Part shown: positions 47,740-58,322 of the stretch, one piece after another
How the letters are laid out: every line of letters begins with the position of its first letter
How positions within the stretch are numbered: position 1 is the stretch's first letter
Assembly: GCA_032717465.1 (NCBI GenBank)
Contig: CM064653.1
Span: forward strand, 32,980,309-33,044,308
DNA: 64,000 nt
DNA from: Coenobita brevimanus
Lineage: Eukaryota > Arthropoda > Malacostraca > Decapoda > Coenobitidae
Direction: 5' to 3'
Translations under genes and position numbers: made by a program
Notes under the pieces: model-generated
Told to the model about the DNA's origin: nothing
Seen by the model: the letters and a program-made list of their open reading frames with translations, nothing else
Databases searched by the model: none

Positions 47740-48260
47740 AATCACAGCAGTCCACTTGTGTGAAGGGTGAAGTGGGTCTGATGTGGGGAGGGGGTGTGAT
47801 GGGAGAGGTAAAGATGGAAGGAGGGATGAATGAGAAGAGAGATCGATAGAACAGAGGTGGGTAGTAGACAGATGGATGAGAGATAGATTGATGGGAGAGG
47901 GGTGGATGGATAGAAGAGGGAAGGATGGATAGTAGAATGGTGGATGGATGAGAGAGGGATAGGTGAGTGTGATGGGAGGGAGATGGATAGGAGAGAGTAT
48001 GACTGGAGAGAGGTGAAAGGATGATATGGCTAAATATCTGGACGGGAGGTTGGAAGAGAGAGAAGGGAAAGAGGGATGGAATGAAGAATGTGAATGGAAA
48101 AATGGGTGAATGGAAGAGGGATGGATGAGAGAGGGAGAGATGTACGGGTGGAAGAGGGATGATGGGGCTAGATATGTGGGAAGGATGAATGGATGTGTGA
48201 AGGATGACTGGAAGAGTGATGACAAGCTAAATATGAAGAGAAGGATGGATATGGGGATGG
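47740..48260. repeat. Purine-rich GGATGGATGAGAGA minisatellite
   Basis: About 500 bp of degenerate GGATGGATGAGAGAGGGAT-like units fill this stretch. The minus-strand Pro/Ser/His/Leu-rich frame is a by-product of the repeat. Confidence 0.75.
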
Positions 48261-48530
48261 CGGGTAGGCAAAACTAATGACTGAAGGAATATCGAATAGA
48301 TCATAATGTGCAATGTGAGTGTTAAACGAGTACTGAACGTTGATAAGGATATTAACGCTCTCAGACTCCAATAATTGCTGAGCTGAATGAAACAGTCTGA
48401 CGTAAGTTAAATAGAATACTAGAATTCTTCCCAACATGAGGTGGTTAACACTATTTTTTCCCCCAGAGGACGGGCTCGCTATAGGACTAAACTGACTAGG
48501 CCTAGCGGCAGCTGAATATATCACTCTGTA

Positions 48531-48666
<136 letters not shown>

Positions 48667-49105
48667 ATAGGGAGGGAGAGGCAGTGAGGGAGAGAGAGGA
48701 GTCAGGCAGCTTTAAAATGTGACGCCGATTTTGTATGGTGGCGACAGGACAATCCCGGCCTATATCCACTTCGCCGCTCAGGGACATTTCGGCTCCAGCG
48801 CAAAGCACTTCGTAACATAAACACACCATCCATTATCACTTAGCCTTGTGCATATTTAATTCTTTGTGATTTGCTGGAGTATTGTTAAGGAAAGCATCAA
48901 CATTGGTGAGATTAACAGAAAACTCGGGGCATGGAACACTTCGACTTTAAGTAACTGCATAACACAAATAAAGTTAACATTACCTTACTTTTCCAGCGTA
49001 ATTTGTTCATAGTAAACCGTTTCCATGTTATATAAAACACACACACGAAAGCCGAAATGTTTGAAGTGTCGTGCAATGACGTAGTGTTTACATTTATCGA
49101 CGCGC

Positions 49106-50815
49106 CACGCTGACAAATTAATGCCAATTGACTGGGCAAGTGCTTGTGTGGTCCCGTTGTATAAAGGCAAGGGTGATAAGTATGAATGTACTAGCTTTAG
49201 GGGTATAAGTCTGTTGAGTGTTGTAGGTAAGGTTTATGGTAGAGTGTTAATTATGAGAGTTAGAGAGGGTACAGAGGGAGTGATTGGTGAAGAGCAGTGT
49301 GGCTTTAGGAGAGGGAGGGGATGCGTGGATCAGGTGTTTGCTGTGAGACAAGTGTGTGAAAAGTATTTAGCGAAAGGGAAGGATGTGTTTTGGGCATTCA
49401 TGGATTTAGAGAAAGCGTATGATAGAATTGATAGGGAGGCTTTGTGGACTGTTTTAAGATTGTATGGACTTGATGGTAGGTTACTAAAAGGGGTGAAAAG
49501 TTTTTATGTAAATAGTAGAGAGTGTGTAAGAGTGGGAAATGCTGTGAGTGACTGGTTTCCTGTGAGAGTGGGGCTGCGACAGGGATGTGTGATGTCGCCT
49601 TGGTTGTTTAATATTTACATGGATGGTGTTGTAAGGGAGGTGAATGCAAGAGTTTTAGGTGGAGGTCTGAGTCTGGTGAATGTTGATGGTGGAGAGTGGA
49701 ATCTGAAGCAGCTGCTGTTTGCAGATGATACTGCACTGGTGGCTGATTCAGAGGAGAGATTGAGAGAGTTGGTAGAGGAGTTTGGAAGGGTGTGTGAAAG
49801 GAGGAAGTTGAAAGTAAATGAGAATAAGAGTAAAGTGATGAAGTGTACGAGGTTGGTAGATGGTAGGGGGATGAATATAGCTTTGAATGGCGAGTTGCTT
49901 GAGGAGGTAGAGTGTTTTAAATATCTAGGGTCACATGTTGCTGTGGATGGAAGAATAGATGCAGAAGTGAAATTTAGAATAAATGAAGTAGGAAAGGTGC
50001 TGGGAGGAATGAAAAAAGTGTTTAGATGTCGTTCGCTTAGAATGGATGTAAAGAGAAGGTTGTATGAGGGTGTTGTGGTACCGACTGCATTATATGGGGC
50101 TGAAACATGGAATATGGGTGTAGCAGAGAGGAAAAGTTTGAATGTAATGGAGATGAGGTGTCTGAGGAGTATGTGTGGAGTGACGCGTATGGATCGGGTG
50201 CGAAATGATGAAGTGCGAAGGAGAACTGGAGTTGTTCGGGAGATGGCTGGTAGAGTTGAGCAGAGGGTGTTGCGATGGTTTGGGCATATGGAGAGAATGG
50301 ATAATGAGCGATTGGTGAAAAAGATAACTAGATCTGATGTGAGAGTTGTAAGGCTGAGAGGAAGACCACGAATAGGATGGATGGACAGTGTGAAGAGAGC
50401 ACTGGATGTGAGAGGGATGTCTGTTGAGCAAGGAAGAGTGGCTGTGCGTGACAGAAATAAATGGAGAGAAATTGTGAATGAATAAGTGATGACGCAGCCC
50501 TGAGGGGATATTCTCCCGCATTTGGTCTGATCAGCTAGTCAGGTGCGGGTAAGGGGATGGGTCTGTTATGATGTGGCAGGGGTAAACCAGCTCTGCTGTC
50601 GGGCCCTGCTGCAGATGTCACTGATTGCATTGCGCCGTTGACCCTTGTGCGGTGTGGTGCGGTGAGGATCTGTCCGTTCTCCCCTTGGGGCTAAGACGCG
50701 AATGAATGTGTTTGAATGGATGAGTAATTGGGGAGTGTGTCGTCCTGTCTCGGCTACCTCCCTTTCCTTGGGGGAAGCAGCCTAGGTATATAGATAGATA
50801 GATATATAATTAGTG
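49106..50815 (+). mobile_element. 5'-truncated RTE-like LINE
   Basis: The insertion carries the reverse-transcriptase frame at 49121-50485, a 3' UTR of about 310 bp and a TAGATAGATAGA tail near 50,790-50,810. Such a microsatellite tail and 5' truncation are typical of RTE-type elements. The apurinic-like endonuclease half is absent. I could not find a clear target duplication. Confidence 0.75.
49121..50485 (+). CDS. Reverse transcriptase of a non-LTR retrotransposon (C-terminal part)
   Basis: An intact frame of 454 codons carries the reverse-transcriptase motifs in order: CVVPLYKGKGDK and FRGISLL (9-32), CGFRRGRGCVDQ (60-71), motif A AFMDLEKAYDRID with Asp95, motif B GLRQGCVMSPWLF (151-163), and motif C FADD at 200-203 with both catalytic Asp. 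Motif D and the post-RT region follow, including LYGAETW and RRRTG. The frame is open upstream of the Met (ADKL precedes it), so the ATG is not the true start and the N-terminal endonuclease is lost. The text resembles RTE-type proteins, with the clade inferred from memory. The protein would copy element RNA at the target site. With the N-terminal half missing, this copy is probably not autonomous. Confidence 0.85.
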   Translation: MPIDWASACVVPLYKGKGDKYECTSFRGISLLSVVGKVYGRVLIMRVREGTEGVIGEEQCGFRRGRGCVDQVFAVRQVCEKYLAKGKDVFWAFMDLEKAYDRIDREALWTVLRLYGLDGRLLKGVKSFYVNSRECVRVGNAVSDWFPVRVGLRQGCVMSPWLFNIYMDGVVREVNARVLGGGLSLVNVDGGEWNLKQLLFADDTALVADSEERLRELVEEFGRVCERRKLKVNENKSKVMKCTRLVDGRGMNIALNGELLEEVECFKYLGSHVAVDGRIDAEVKFRINEVGKVLGGMKKVFRCRSLRMDVKRRLYEGVVVPTALYGAETWNMGVAERKSLNVMEMRCLRSMCGVTRMDRVRNDEVRRRTGVVREMAGRVEQRVLRWFGHMERMDNERLVKKITRSDVRVVRLRGRPRIGWMDSVKRALDVRGMSVEQGRVAVRDRNKWREIVNE

Positions 50816-50939
50816 AAGAATAAATGCTTGGTTTACGAGATACGAAGGCAGGGATGGTGTTGGGGTGGGGGGGAGGCGGGGTTGAAATTTTTGGGTTTGT
50901 ATGAATGCTTATCCCCTCTACTCCGAGAAGTTTTTATTT

Positions 50940-51115
50940 ATTTATTTATTATGATTGCTACCACTAGATGATTTTATTTAGCTTGTGGAAGACGTTATTG
51001 AAAGATTAATGAAGGCCATGCTGCATTAAACCGCTCCAGCTGGGGAAAAAACAATCTAAACCCAATAAAATCATCAGGAAATAATGCGTCATGGGGCTGA
51101 AGGGGTTAATCCTGG
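50940..51115. repeat. Palindromic repeat family P copy
   Basis: ACTAGATGATTTTATTTAGC and CCAATAAAATCATCAGGAAA form the arms around AAAGATTAATGAAGGCCATG. The outer right end is CTGAAGGGGTTAATCC, the family terminus. Confidence 0.65.
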
Positions 51116-51124
51116 GGCGTAGAA

Positions 51125-51265
51125 GGGACATCTGGTGGGATAGTGGTTAAAATGCCCCAATTTGTGACAGCCCCAGGAGGTGACCGGTTGATTTTCGATT
51201 CTGTAATGCCACCAAGGGGAGTAGGCTTGTCCTCTGCGATAAATGTCCAGATTGTGGTAGCCTGG
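51125..51265 (+). mobile_element. SINE family B, partial copy
   Basis: The head-like GACATCTGGTGGGATAGTGG and the body ATAAATGTCCAGATTGTGG match the copy at 33,969. The tail is missing. Confidence 0.5.
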
Positions 51266-51311
51266 TTTGTAGCGTCTACACCTTGATCGGGGTGGAGTGG
51301 AATTGGCTGTT

Positions 51312-51351
<40 letters not shown>

Positions 51352-51639
51352 TGTGTGTTTGTGTGTGTGTTAATCTTTGCAGCTCGTGGAGTGTCCCCTG
51401 TGCTGAACATAAAACGTCTTGTGCTGGCCAGAAGGAAAAATAAAAGTGCGCTCAGGACCCTTTTTCTTGTCAGTGTGGGAGGCGTTCTATCCCCTCTTCC
51501 ATACCAGTGTATTTCTGCAGATGCCTCGCTAGTAGGCTTTTTTACATTATTTATTCCATCCATGTTCGTTGTAAAATCATATAAATAGCATGAAAGGTAA
51601 TACTCAACTGTATTCATAAAGATAAATCGCTGAATACGG

Positions 51640-51860
51640 TCCTAGGGCTGATTGGGTTAACATCTTTGATAAGAGTTTCTTCACAAGTTTAAGAAAATCG
51701 TCTGGAGCCAGTGAGAATGGCCTAAAAAAAAATAAAAAAAATAACGGCATTGCTCAGGAAAAGCCATTGGAGGTTATTTTTAATTCCTTCAGTTTTAAGA
51801 TTCCTTTTGCTAAGCTAAATAAAGTTGCCTGGTGGATACAAGTATAGGCTAAATTATAAA
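51640..51860. repeat. Palindromic repeat family P halves, head to tail
   Basis: GAAAATCGTCTGGAGCCAGT and AATAAAGTTGCCTGGTGGAT are two right-half copies in the same orientation, with CTTCAGTTTTAAGATTCC between them. Confidence 0.55.
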
Positions 51861-51949
51861 ACAAGCCGGTAGGCGTCGATGGCCAGCTCTAAGTGGACCA
51901 AGCTTTGTCAGCGACTGGAGGTGAGTTTTGGTATGAAAAGTCATTCCTG

Positions 51950-52580
51950 TATGGCAGTACCGAAGGACAACATCCCACCCAAGAATCATGGCTCTGGGTC
52001 AGTAACCTTCGGATCCCTAGCATTTTGCACGAGCTTATTCGTGATTGTAGCGATTTTCCGCTGAAGCGCATTTGATGTCATTTGACCCCTGTCCTGGCGG
52101 ATATAGGTCATGCATGTATGAAGCACACTTGTACTCAATAACGTCTGTATGCATGCAAATTTTCGTCTGATTCCATCCACCCACTGTGGAGCTAGGGAAC
52201 TTGAAACTCGCGGAATGACCACCAGAGGTTCAACTAATAGTTGGCCCTGCCAGCTCCTGGGAGTGTTTCGACGCTAAAGTTATTTTTATATGGAGGTACT
52301 CCAGTGCAACATTCCGTCCAAGAATCATGGCCCTGTCTTAATAATCCTCGGATCCTTAGTATTTCGCGAGAACATAGTCGTGATTTTAGCTGTTTTCACT
52401 GTTTTTGCATTTGATGACCTTTGACCCCTGATTTGGCCAATGTAGCACATAGGTGTACGCTAGAAAGTTGTTGTACTAGTCAGTGTCAATAAGCATGCAA
52501 ACTTAAATTCAATTCCATTGAGCCGCTGGGGAACTATAAGGGCATTTTTGAAAACCTTACTGGTTGCTAGAGACAGTGAG
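51950..52580. repeat. Two diverged units of a 340-bp direct repeat
   Basis: AAGAATCATGGCTCTG at about 51,980 matches AAGAATCATGGCCCTG at about 52,320, and GCATTTGATG followed by TTTGACCCCTG occurs at about 52,068 and 52,409. The spacing is 338-342 bp. A degenerate third unit may extend to about 52,880. No coding capacity is present. Confidence 0.65.
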
Positions 52581-52939
52581 GCGAATCTTTGCAAGGTTGC
52601 CCCCCGAACACTAGAGGAGAGAGAAAGGGAAATGGATGGCACACTTCCGATAGGGAATGACCTCAAGATTACGCCAAAAGAAGTCAGATCTTCCTGCGCC
52701 CATTAGTAATGCTTTTACAACTCAAAACGAAAAAAGTGTTTTTTCGGCCGTTGTTAGGCAACAAGTAGTTGCCTAGCAATCAAAACCTTGCGGACACAAC
52801 TAGGTCATAGGCTGGTCATTGTGTCCAAGTTTGGGCAGAATCGGTTAATTCTGAAAGAAGTGTCTACCACAATTGAACAAGAAACCAAGCAAGAAGACGC
52901 GACTAACAGTAAGGGCAGCATGAGCTGGTCAGCAGTGAC

Positions 52940-53130
52940 ACGTAACTCCTTCAGTTCGAGGAAGTATTTTTATATTTCATTCTTGCTACCTTCAGACGAT
53001 TGTCTTTAGCTTAGGGGAGACATCAGGTTGTGAAGCTTAATGAAGACTGTAATGTAACTCCTCCAACTCGAAAATTGTAAAGTTTAAGAAAATCGTTTGA
53101 CGATAGTAATAAAAGAAATAAATTACGTCC
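52940..53130. repeat. Palindromic repeat family P copy with both termini
   Basis: The copy begins ACTCCTTCAGTTCGAGGAAG, holds CTTCAGACGATTGTCTTTAG and GAAAATCGTTTGACGATAG as inverted arms, and ends AATTACGTCCTGAGAATGAG. Both termini are visible, so the full-length element is about 185 bp. Confidence 0.65.
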
Positions 53131-53272
53131 TGAGAATGAGCGCTTAAGGGATAATTTTGTAAGGAGGCTGCCAAGTAAATAAGAAGAGTAAAGTCCCCGA
53201 TGTTAAGAGTAGGTCGGGAGTTTTATGTGTGACCTGATGTTTTGCGTAGTTCTTAATGGGTACACAATGAAA

Positions 53273-53275
<3 letters not shown>

Positions 53276-53339
<64 letters not shown>
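53276..53339. repeat. CT microsatellite
   Basis: This is a pure CT tract of about 64 bp. A tRNA-like SINE head (GCATTGGTTAACATATCC, GAATTCGATTCTCGG) follows at 53,365-53,425. Confidence 0.9.
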
Positions 53340-53342
<3 letters not shown>

Positions 53343-54589
53343 ACTCTTACAGGAGAGCCGGAGATGCATTGGTTAACATATCCTCCTTTTAGTTTGAGGA
53401 ACCCGAATTCGATTCTCGGGCCGATCAGACTGCTTGACTCTGTTTCCACCCATCTCCCTTTTCACCTAGAGTACAATTGATGACCTGGATGGAACATGAA
53501 TTTTGGTTGTTCTGGTGCAGAGTTTTGTTGGTTTATTGCCTTAGTGACCTTAGTACGATTGAAAGGGAAAATCTATCTTTTTTTTCTACGTCTTATTTTC
53601 TGCGGTTTGCTTCCAGTGTGCGGAATTAGGTGCAGCGACAGATATGTAGAAAGTAGCAGTAGACATCCACATCAGGACGTTGACGTCTTTTCTGCTTTGT
53701 TCTTGTCGGCGTTAGACGATTTTAGGTTAGAAAATGCCTCAACGCCAGAGGATTATATTCAGGCTCTCATGGTGAAGATACCAAAGAAACTTGAAAGTGG
53801 AACGAGGCAGATCTAGATGCAAGAGGGAAAAATGTCCATTTATTTATGAAGCTATAAGTGGCTTAAGTGTTTGTCACTGCCTCCATGGAAAAGAGCTTCA
53901 CCTCTTCAGGATGACGGGCCTCCCCCTAAGCTAAATATGGTAGAATTATCTGGTAGAATACGAAGTTCCAGGAGTATTGTTTTTGTTTTAAACCATTTTC
54001 TATTTTTCTTTTCTCCCCCAGCGACCTTCCCCATCACTCAGCCGGGTTTTTGCAAAGGGTGGGAAAGGAACCTCGTATCGTCACATTGTTTTGCTTTGTT
54101 GTCCTTTTTTTCTTACACAGTTTGAAGATTGCATGGGAACTAGGAAGGCTGCCAGATGACCTGATAAAATGTCAATGCTTTTCCCATTATACAAAAAGGT
54201 GAATGAAGGTAAGGTTGGAACCCATTGAAGTATTGGTTTGCTCCTGTGTCAGGGAGAGTGTGTGAGGGAATATTAGCTGGTAGGGTGAGAAATTACCAGA
54301 TCGTATTCTCGTTGGTGTAGGAGGGTTCGTTTTTGTCATCGGCACCTTGATGTGAGAGAAGTTTTGAGGTGTTTTTGCCATTTCCACTCTTGGATCAGGC
54401 TTCTGGCAGTAGGTGAAGGAGGTAAGGGGCTCGAGACTAGGCAACACTCTAGATTATTCAAGGGTAGGTAAACTCCTGCTTCTTTAGTGGCATTAGATGA
54501 TGAAAGAAAATCTTATCGATAGGAATCTGGCCGTAGCGTATGACTGCCTGACTGGTATGTTGCAGAGGATGAGGTATTTATTATGTGAT

Positions 54590-55000
54590 TCACCCCTGTC
54601 TCCCACACCTCCCTCACACCTGACTCCATCACTCTTCATACGGTACTTTCGTCTTTTTTCTTTGCTCACACAGTCTCTTTGCATTCCACCTCTGCAGCTG
54701 TCCACCTTGGACATCATCCTTCTTCACTTCCCCGCTATATCCTCCGCTTCCTTCAGTTTCCTCAGTCTAAGTTTTCTTTCTTCCTCAACTTGTTCTCTCT
54801 TCCTTCACTCCTTCACATCACTGTCTCTTTCTCGTCTCTGTATTTTCCTTCACTTCTCATCTTTCTTACACCCTTCCATTCCAGCTTTCCTTTGTGGGCC
54901 GCCCTACTTTATCTTCTTTCCTCACTTCAGTACCACCACCCATCATGTGTGTCGCTCCCTTTCCCCTCCACCCTGTCCACCTTGTTCACATAGTGTACAT
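54590..55000. repeat. Pyrimidine-rich low-complexity stretch
   Basis: About 400 bp of C/T-rich sequence gives Ser/Phe/Leu-rich frames in several registers. No exon is supported. Confidence 0.65.
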
Positions 55001-55479
55001 TTGAGGACAGTAAAATCGTTCATCTTTTTAGTCCAACAAGTATGATGCTGTTACATTGCAAGATATTCTGAGAGGGTATGTTGGGTTTGGAGGAGAGTGT
55101 CATTTGGGTTTCGAAAGTCTTTGCTGCACCGTTTCATTATTTATCGCAATGAAGTGAATCAGTAACTGTGTCTGCAGCTGTACATTCCCTCTCCCCCTTC
55201 CCCCTCTGCAGCCTTCCCTTCCTCTCTTCCCTTCCCTGTGTCAGAGCCTCATCTGAGAACACACACGGTGATAAATAAATGGTTTATTCGAAACAGCTGC
55301 GGCTTTCCTCAGTGGAAAACTATAGATACATACAAAGGACAGATAATTGATCTACATATCAGTTGCATATACACATACTCTACTCCACCCCACACATGAT
55401 TTAACAACTTCCCTCTGTGAATAAATTGTAACCGCATGTTCTGATATTATGATTCTCCCACTGAACCAGAGGATTTTTT

Positions 55480-55645
55480 TCCCCATTCTTGCTGTTACCC
55501 GACGGTTTTATTTATCTTTCGGGAAATCCTTCATGATAAAGGGATAATTGAGATTATTTGAAACCCTCTTTGCCGCGAGAGGATTTCCTGAAAGTTAAAT
55601 AAACTCATATAAAGTTAGCATGAATAACCTAATAAAACACGTCCT
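55480..55645. repeat. Palindromic repeat family P copy
   Basis: CGACGGTTTTATTTATC and TTAAATAAACTCATATAAAG are the arms, with CCTTCATGATAAAGGGAT on the left side and TAGCATGAATAACCTAATAA at the outer right. Confidence 0.55.
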
Positions 55646-56104
55646 CATATTCCAAGGGTTAAATTGCTGTCTCCTGACAGCGAACGATTGCAGTGTGTGG
55701 GTCTGTTTCTCCCAGTTGTATAATACCGCCACTGAAACCAGATACCTCCCTGTCCCTGCCGCACTGCACCACCTCCCATCCAAGCTCCCCCCTTCCCCCA
55801 GCACTTTACTTGCATCCCCAACCCCCCAAACCATGTCTTTCCCTGTTTAGCGTATCCCCTCTTCCCCATGTATAGTCAGGACAAAAGTTCATATACTATT
55901 CCACAGCGTATACTTCACACTTGAGGCATGCCTGTCACTATCCTCCCCGCTGCATCATATTATCCAAGAACATCCTTCATGAACAGAGGAGCATACCAAA
56001 CCTGACACAGCTTAGGAATATTAATCAGCAGAGGAAAATGAGGAGCAGAGGAAGTGAAATTTAAGACGAATTTTTTTCCCCCAGTAATACACCCTTTGCT
56101 TAAC

Positions 56105-56353
56105 TTTTGTTTCATCTGCAGTTGCCTTCTTACTGCGCCCTCTTCATGCCTCCTCTCCCTCTCTTCCTCTTCCCTCTCTTTCACGTACATCCACATTCTC
56201 TTCCTTTCGTCTCCCTCCCTCTTCACTCCCCCTCTTGCACATCTACCTACCATCTATCTCTCCCCTCCCTCTGTGTTCCCTCCGTCCCTTTCCCTTCCTC
56301 TTCTTTCTCTCCCCCTGTCTTCCATCTCTCTCCCCACGTTGTCACTTATATCC

Positions 56354-56389
<36 letters not shown>

Positions 56390-56887
56390 TTATCTATCTT
56401 TCCCCTCGCTGTCATTTACATTTTCCTCCTTCTCTCTCTCTTCCATCTTCTTCCCTCTCTTCCAGATCCACTTTCCCCATTCTCTCGGTCCCTTCCTTCC
56501 TTCCTTCCTTATATTTATTTTCCCTTTCCCCTCATCCCCCCCCTCCCTCCTCCTCTTTTCCTCTCCTCTTGCACTCTCTCGCCCTCACTTACACTCACCT
56601 TCCCTTCCTCTTCTTTCCTTCCTCTTTTCTCCTTCTCACTTGGACCCACATCACTTTCCTCCCCTCCCTCTTGTTGCTTTTGGTACCATCTCTCACTTTC
56701 ATTCACCTTGCCCCTCTCTCTGCTCCACCTAACCATCGCCCTCCACCTTGTCTTCCTCCTTTCTCTTCCTCTCGCTGCCCCAGCTCGTCCCATCTTCCTC
56801 ACGTCCGCCTCTCCTTCACCCCCAACCTCTCCTTGCCCCAGCCAGTCCCCACTTCAGGCCTGTCTCTAATTTCCATCCCTTGCCTAC
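56105..56887. repeat. Long polypyrimidine tract, left part (split by the LTR element)
   Basis: About 780 bp of C/T-rich sequence on the plus strand include a CT microsatellite at 56,357-56,388. The tract resumes at 62,667 directly after the LTR element and runs to about 62,975, so the insertion divided one tract of roughly 1.1 kb. Confidence 0.8.
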
Positions 56888-57916
56888 TGTCACGAATCAA
56901 TTCGCGACATTTCCTTTTTGTGAGAAGCCACGAACTATTAGTGGAAAACTCACTGTGTATCGCTCAGTTAACCGTTTCTCTCTCCATTCCGGGGTATACT
57001 TTTCAAATAATTCGTCACCGTTTTCAAAAAGTGACCGATTTAATGCACGTCACTAAGTGCGCTACTGAGCGATACAATTATTTCTTTATCGTTTGCCTCT
57101 GCTTCCCTCAACCGTTAGCCACGCCTTGCGTCCTGCCCATTCAATGTATTTGAATTCAGTCTTGTGTTTGCTGTGACGGAGGAAGGTGCTGTGCTCCAAG
57201 AAGTGTGAGAGGTCGCTAGCACCCAGGCTCCACTGAGACAGTTATCCAGTCCTCCCACCTTAGTGGTGATACATAGTATTCATCGAGTGGTATTTCTTTT
57301 GTGTATTTTGTAGTTTTAATAGCTTAGTAAAGGTGTTTTCCTAGGCGTAAGTATTTAGCTTCTGTGTGAGTGATCGAGTGAGTCTCATTGATTTGATTTG
57401 AAATGTAATGTTAAATTTGTTTTGTAATTAATAAATTTAACAGTTCTATTTCTTGAGCTTAATGTAGAGTAAATCTTGTTTCATTTCTCCATAATTAAGC
57501 TTATTTTCCATATAGCTCCTAGCTTGCATAAACGTTTTACTATTCATAACTGGTACTTAGACCAGTCTTGTATTAACTTAAAATCCGTTGTGCCAGGAGT
57601 TAATGCATCAGCAAGAACCTGATGTTATTATTATTAGTATTAGTTATTTATTGTCAGGGGTGATGTAACTTTCTCCAGAGGCTAACAGTACAGTAAGTCA
57701 GCAATTGTGAGTAATTAGTCTCTGCTGTGTACTGTTGAGGAAGTTTATAAATTCTCGTTCTCAGAGAATCGTGCTAAGCCAACGTAAAGTAATCGTTGCT
57801 TGATGTAGCAAGACAACCATTGTCTCTGCTCTTCAATATTATTGAATATTATCAATTTAAATAATATTTAACCATTTATTTCAAAATTACCGTGATATTA
57901 TAAAAACCCCGTGACA
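56888..57916 (+). repeat. 5' LTR
   Basis: The 1029-bp LTR starts TGTCACGAATCAATTCGCG and ends ACCCCGTGACA. It contains an AATAAA near 57,428 and a TATTATTATT stretch. An 88-codon frame inside is shared by both LTRs and is not taken as a gene. Confidence 0.9.
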
Positions 57917-57935
57917 ATTGGCGACCTCATTCCAG
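57917..57935 (+). other. Primer-binding-site-like sequence
   Basis: ATTGGCGACCTCATTCC directly after the 5' LTR contains TGGCGACC, which fits complementarity to a tRNA ending in GGTCGCCA. Arthropod Gypsy elements of the mdg1/412 type use such a primer, as I recall. The tRNA itself is not identified. Confidence 0.5.
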
Positions 57936-58322
57936 GATATTAACTCCTAGCTCTAAAGCTATTCACGAGATAGTGCTCACTCATTCATATTTAGGTATTT
58001 ATCATTAAAGTTTATAGGCACAAGCTTACTGGTGTTTACCCTTAATTTAGCAAGTGAATTTTGCTTTATCAATCCATAGAGTACTTAACTCTAGTTTATT
58101 TTTGGTAACGCCAGACGATTTTATTCGCTCCTGGGAAGTCGCCGTACCCATTGTGTTTATTATTGAGTCTTCCCAGTCATTTACATTTTTGATTTATTCT
58201 TTGCCAGTTAACTAGATAAGACTGGTCACCACTAGCTTGTGTCTGTATTCTTGTGTTTATTAGTATTCGTCGCTAAGCAGTCAGTACTCAATTTCGGTTA
58301 CTTAGTAAATTGAGCTAGCATC

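Noticed and set aside
47737..48225. Minus-strand 162-codon Ser/Pro/His-rich frame
   Set aside because: It arises from the GGATGGATGAGAGA repeat.
53496..53816. Plus-strand 106-codon frame
   Set aside because: Part of it is a degenerate family P half-copy (TTAGACGATTTTAGG), so chance is the better explanation.
54497..55045. Plus-strand 182-codon frame rich in Ser/Leu/Phe
   Set aside because: It is C/T-rich low-complexity sequence with an equally long overlapping frame, and no family is seen.
56054..57153. Long plus-strand Ser/Pro/Leu-rich frames up to 348 codons
   Set aside because: They translate a polypyrimidine tract in three overlapping frames, and one runs on into the 5' LTR.
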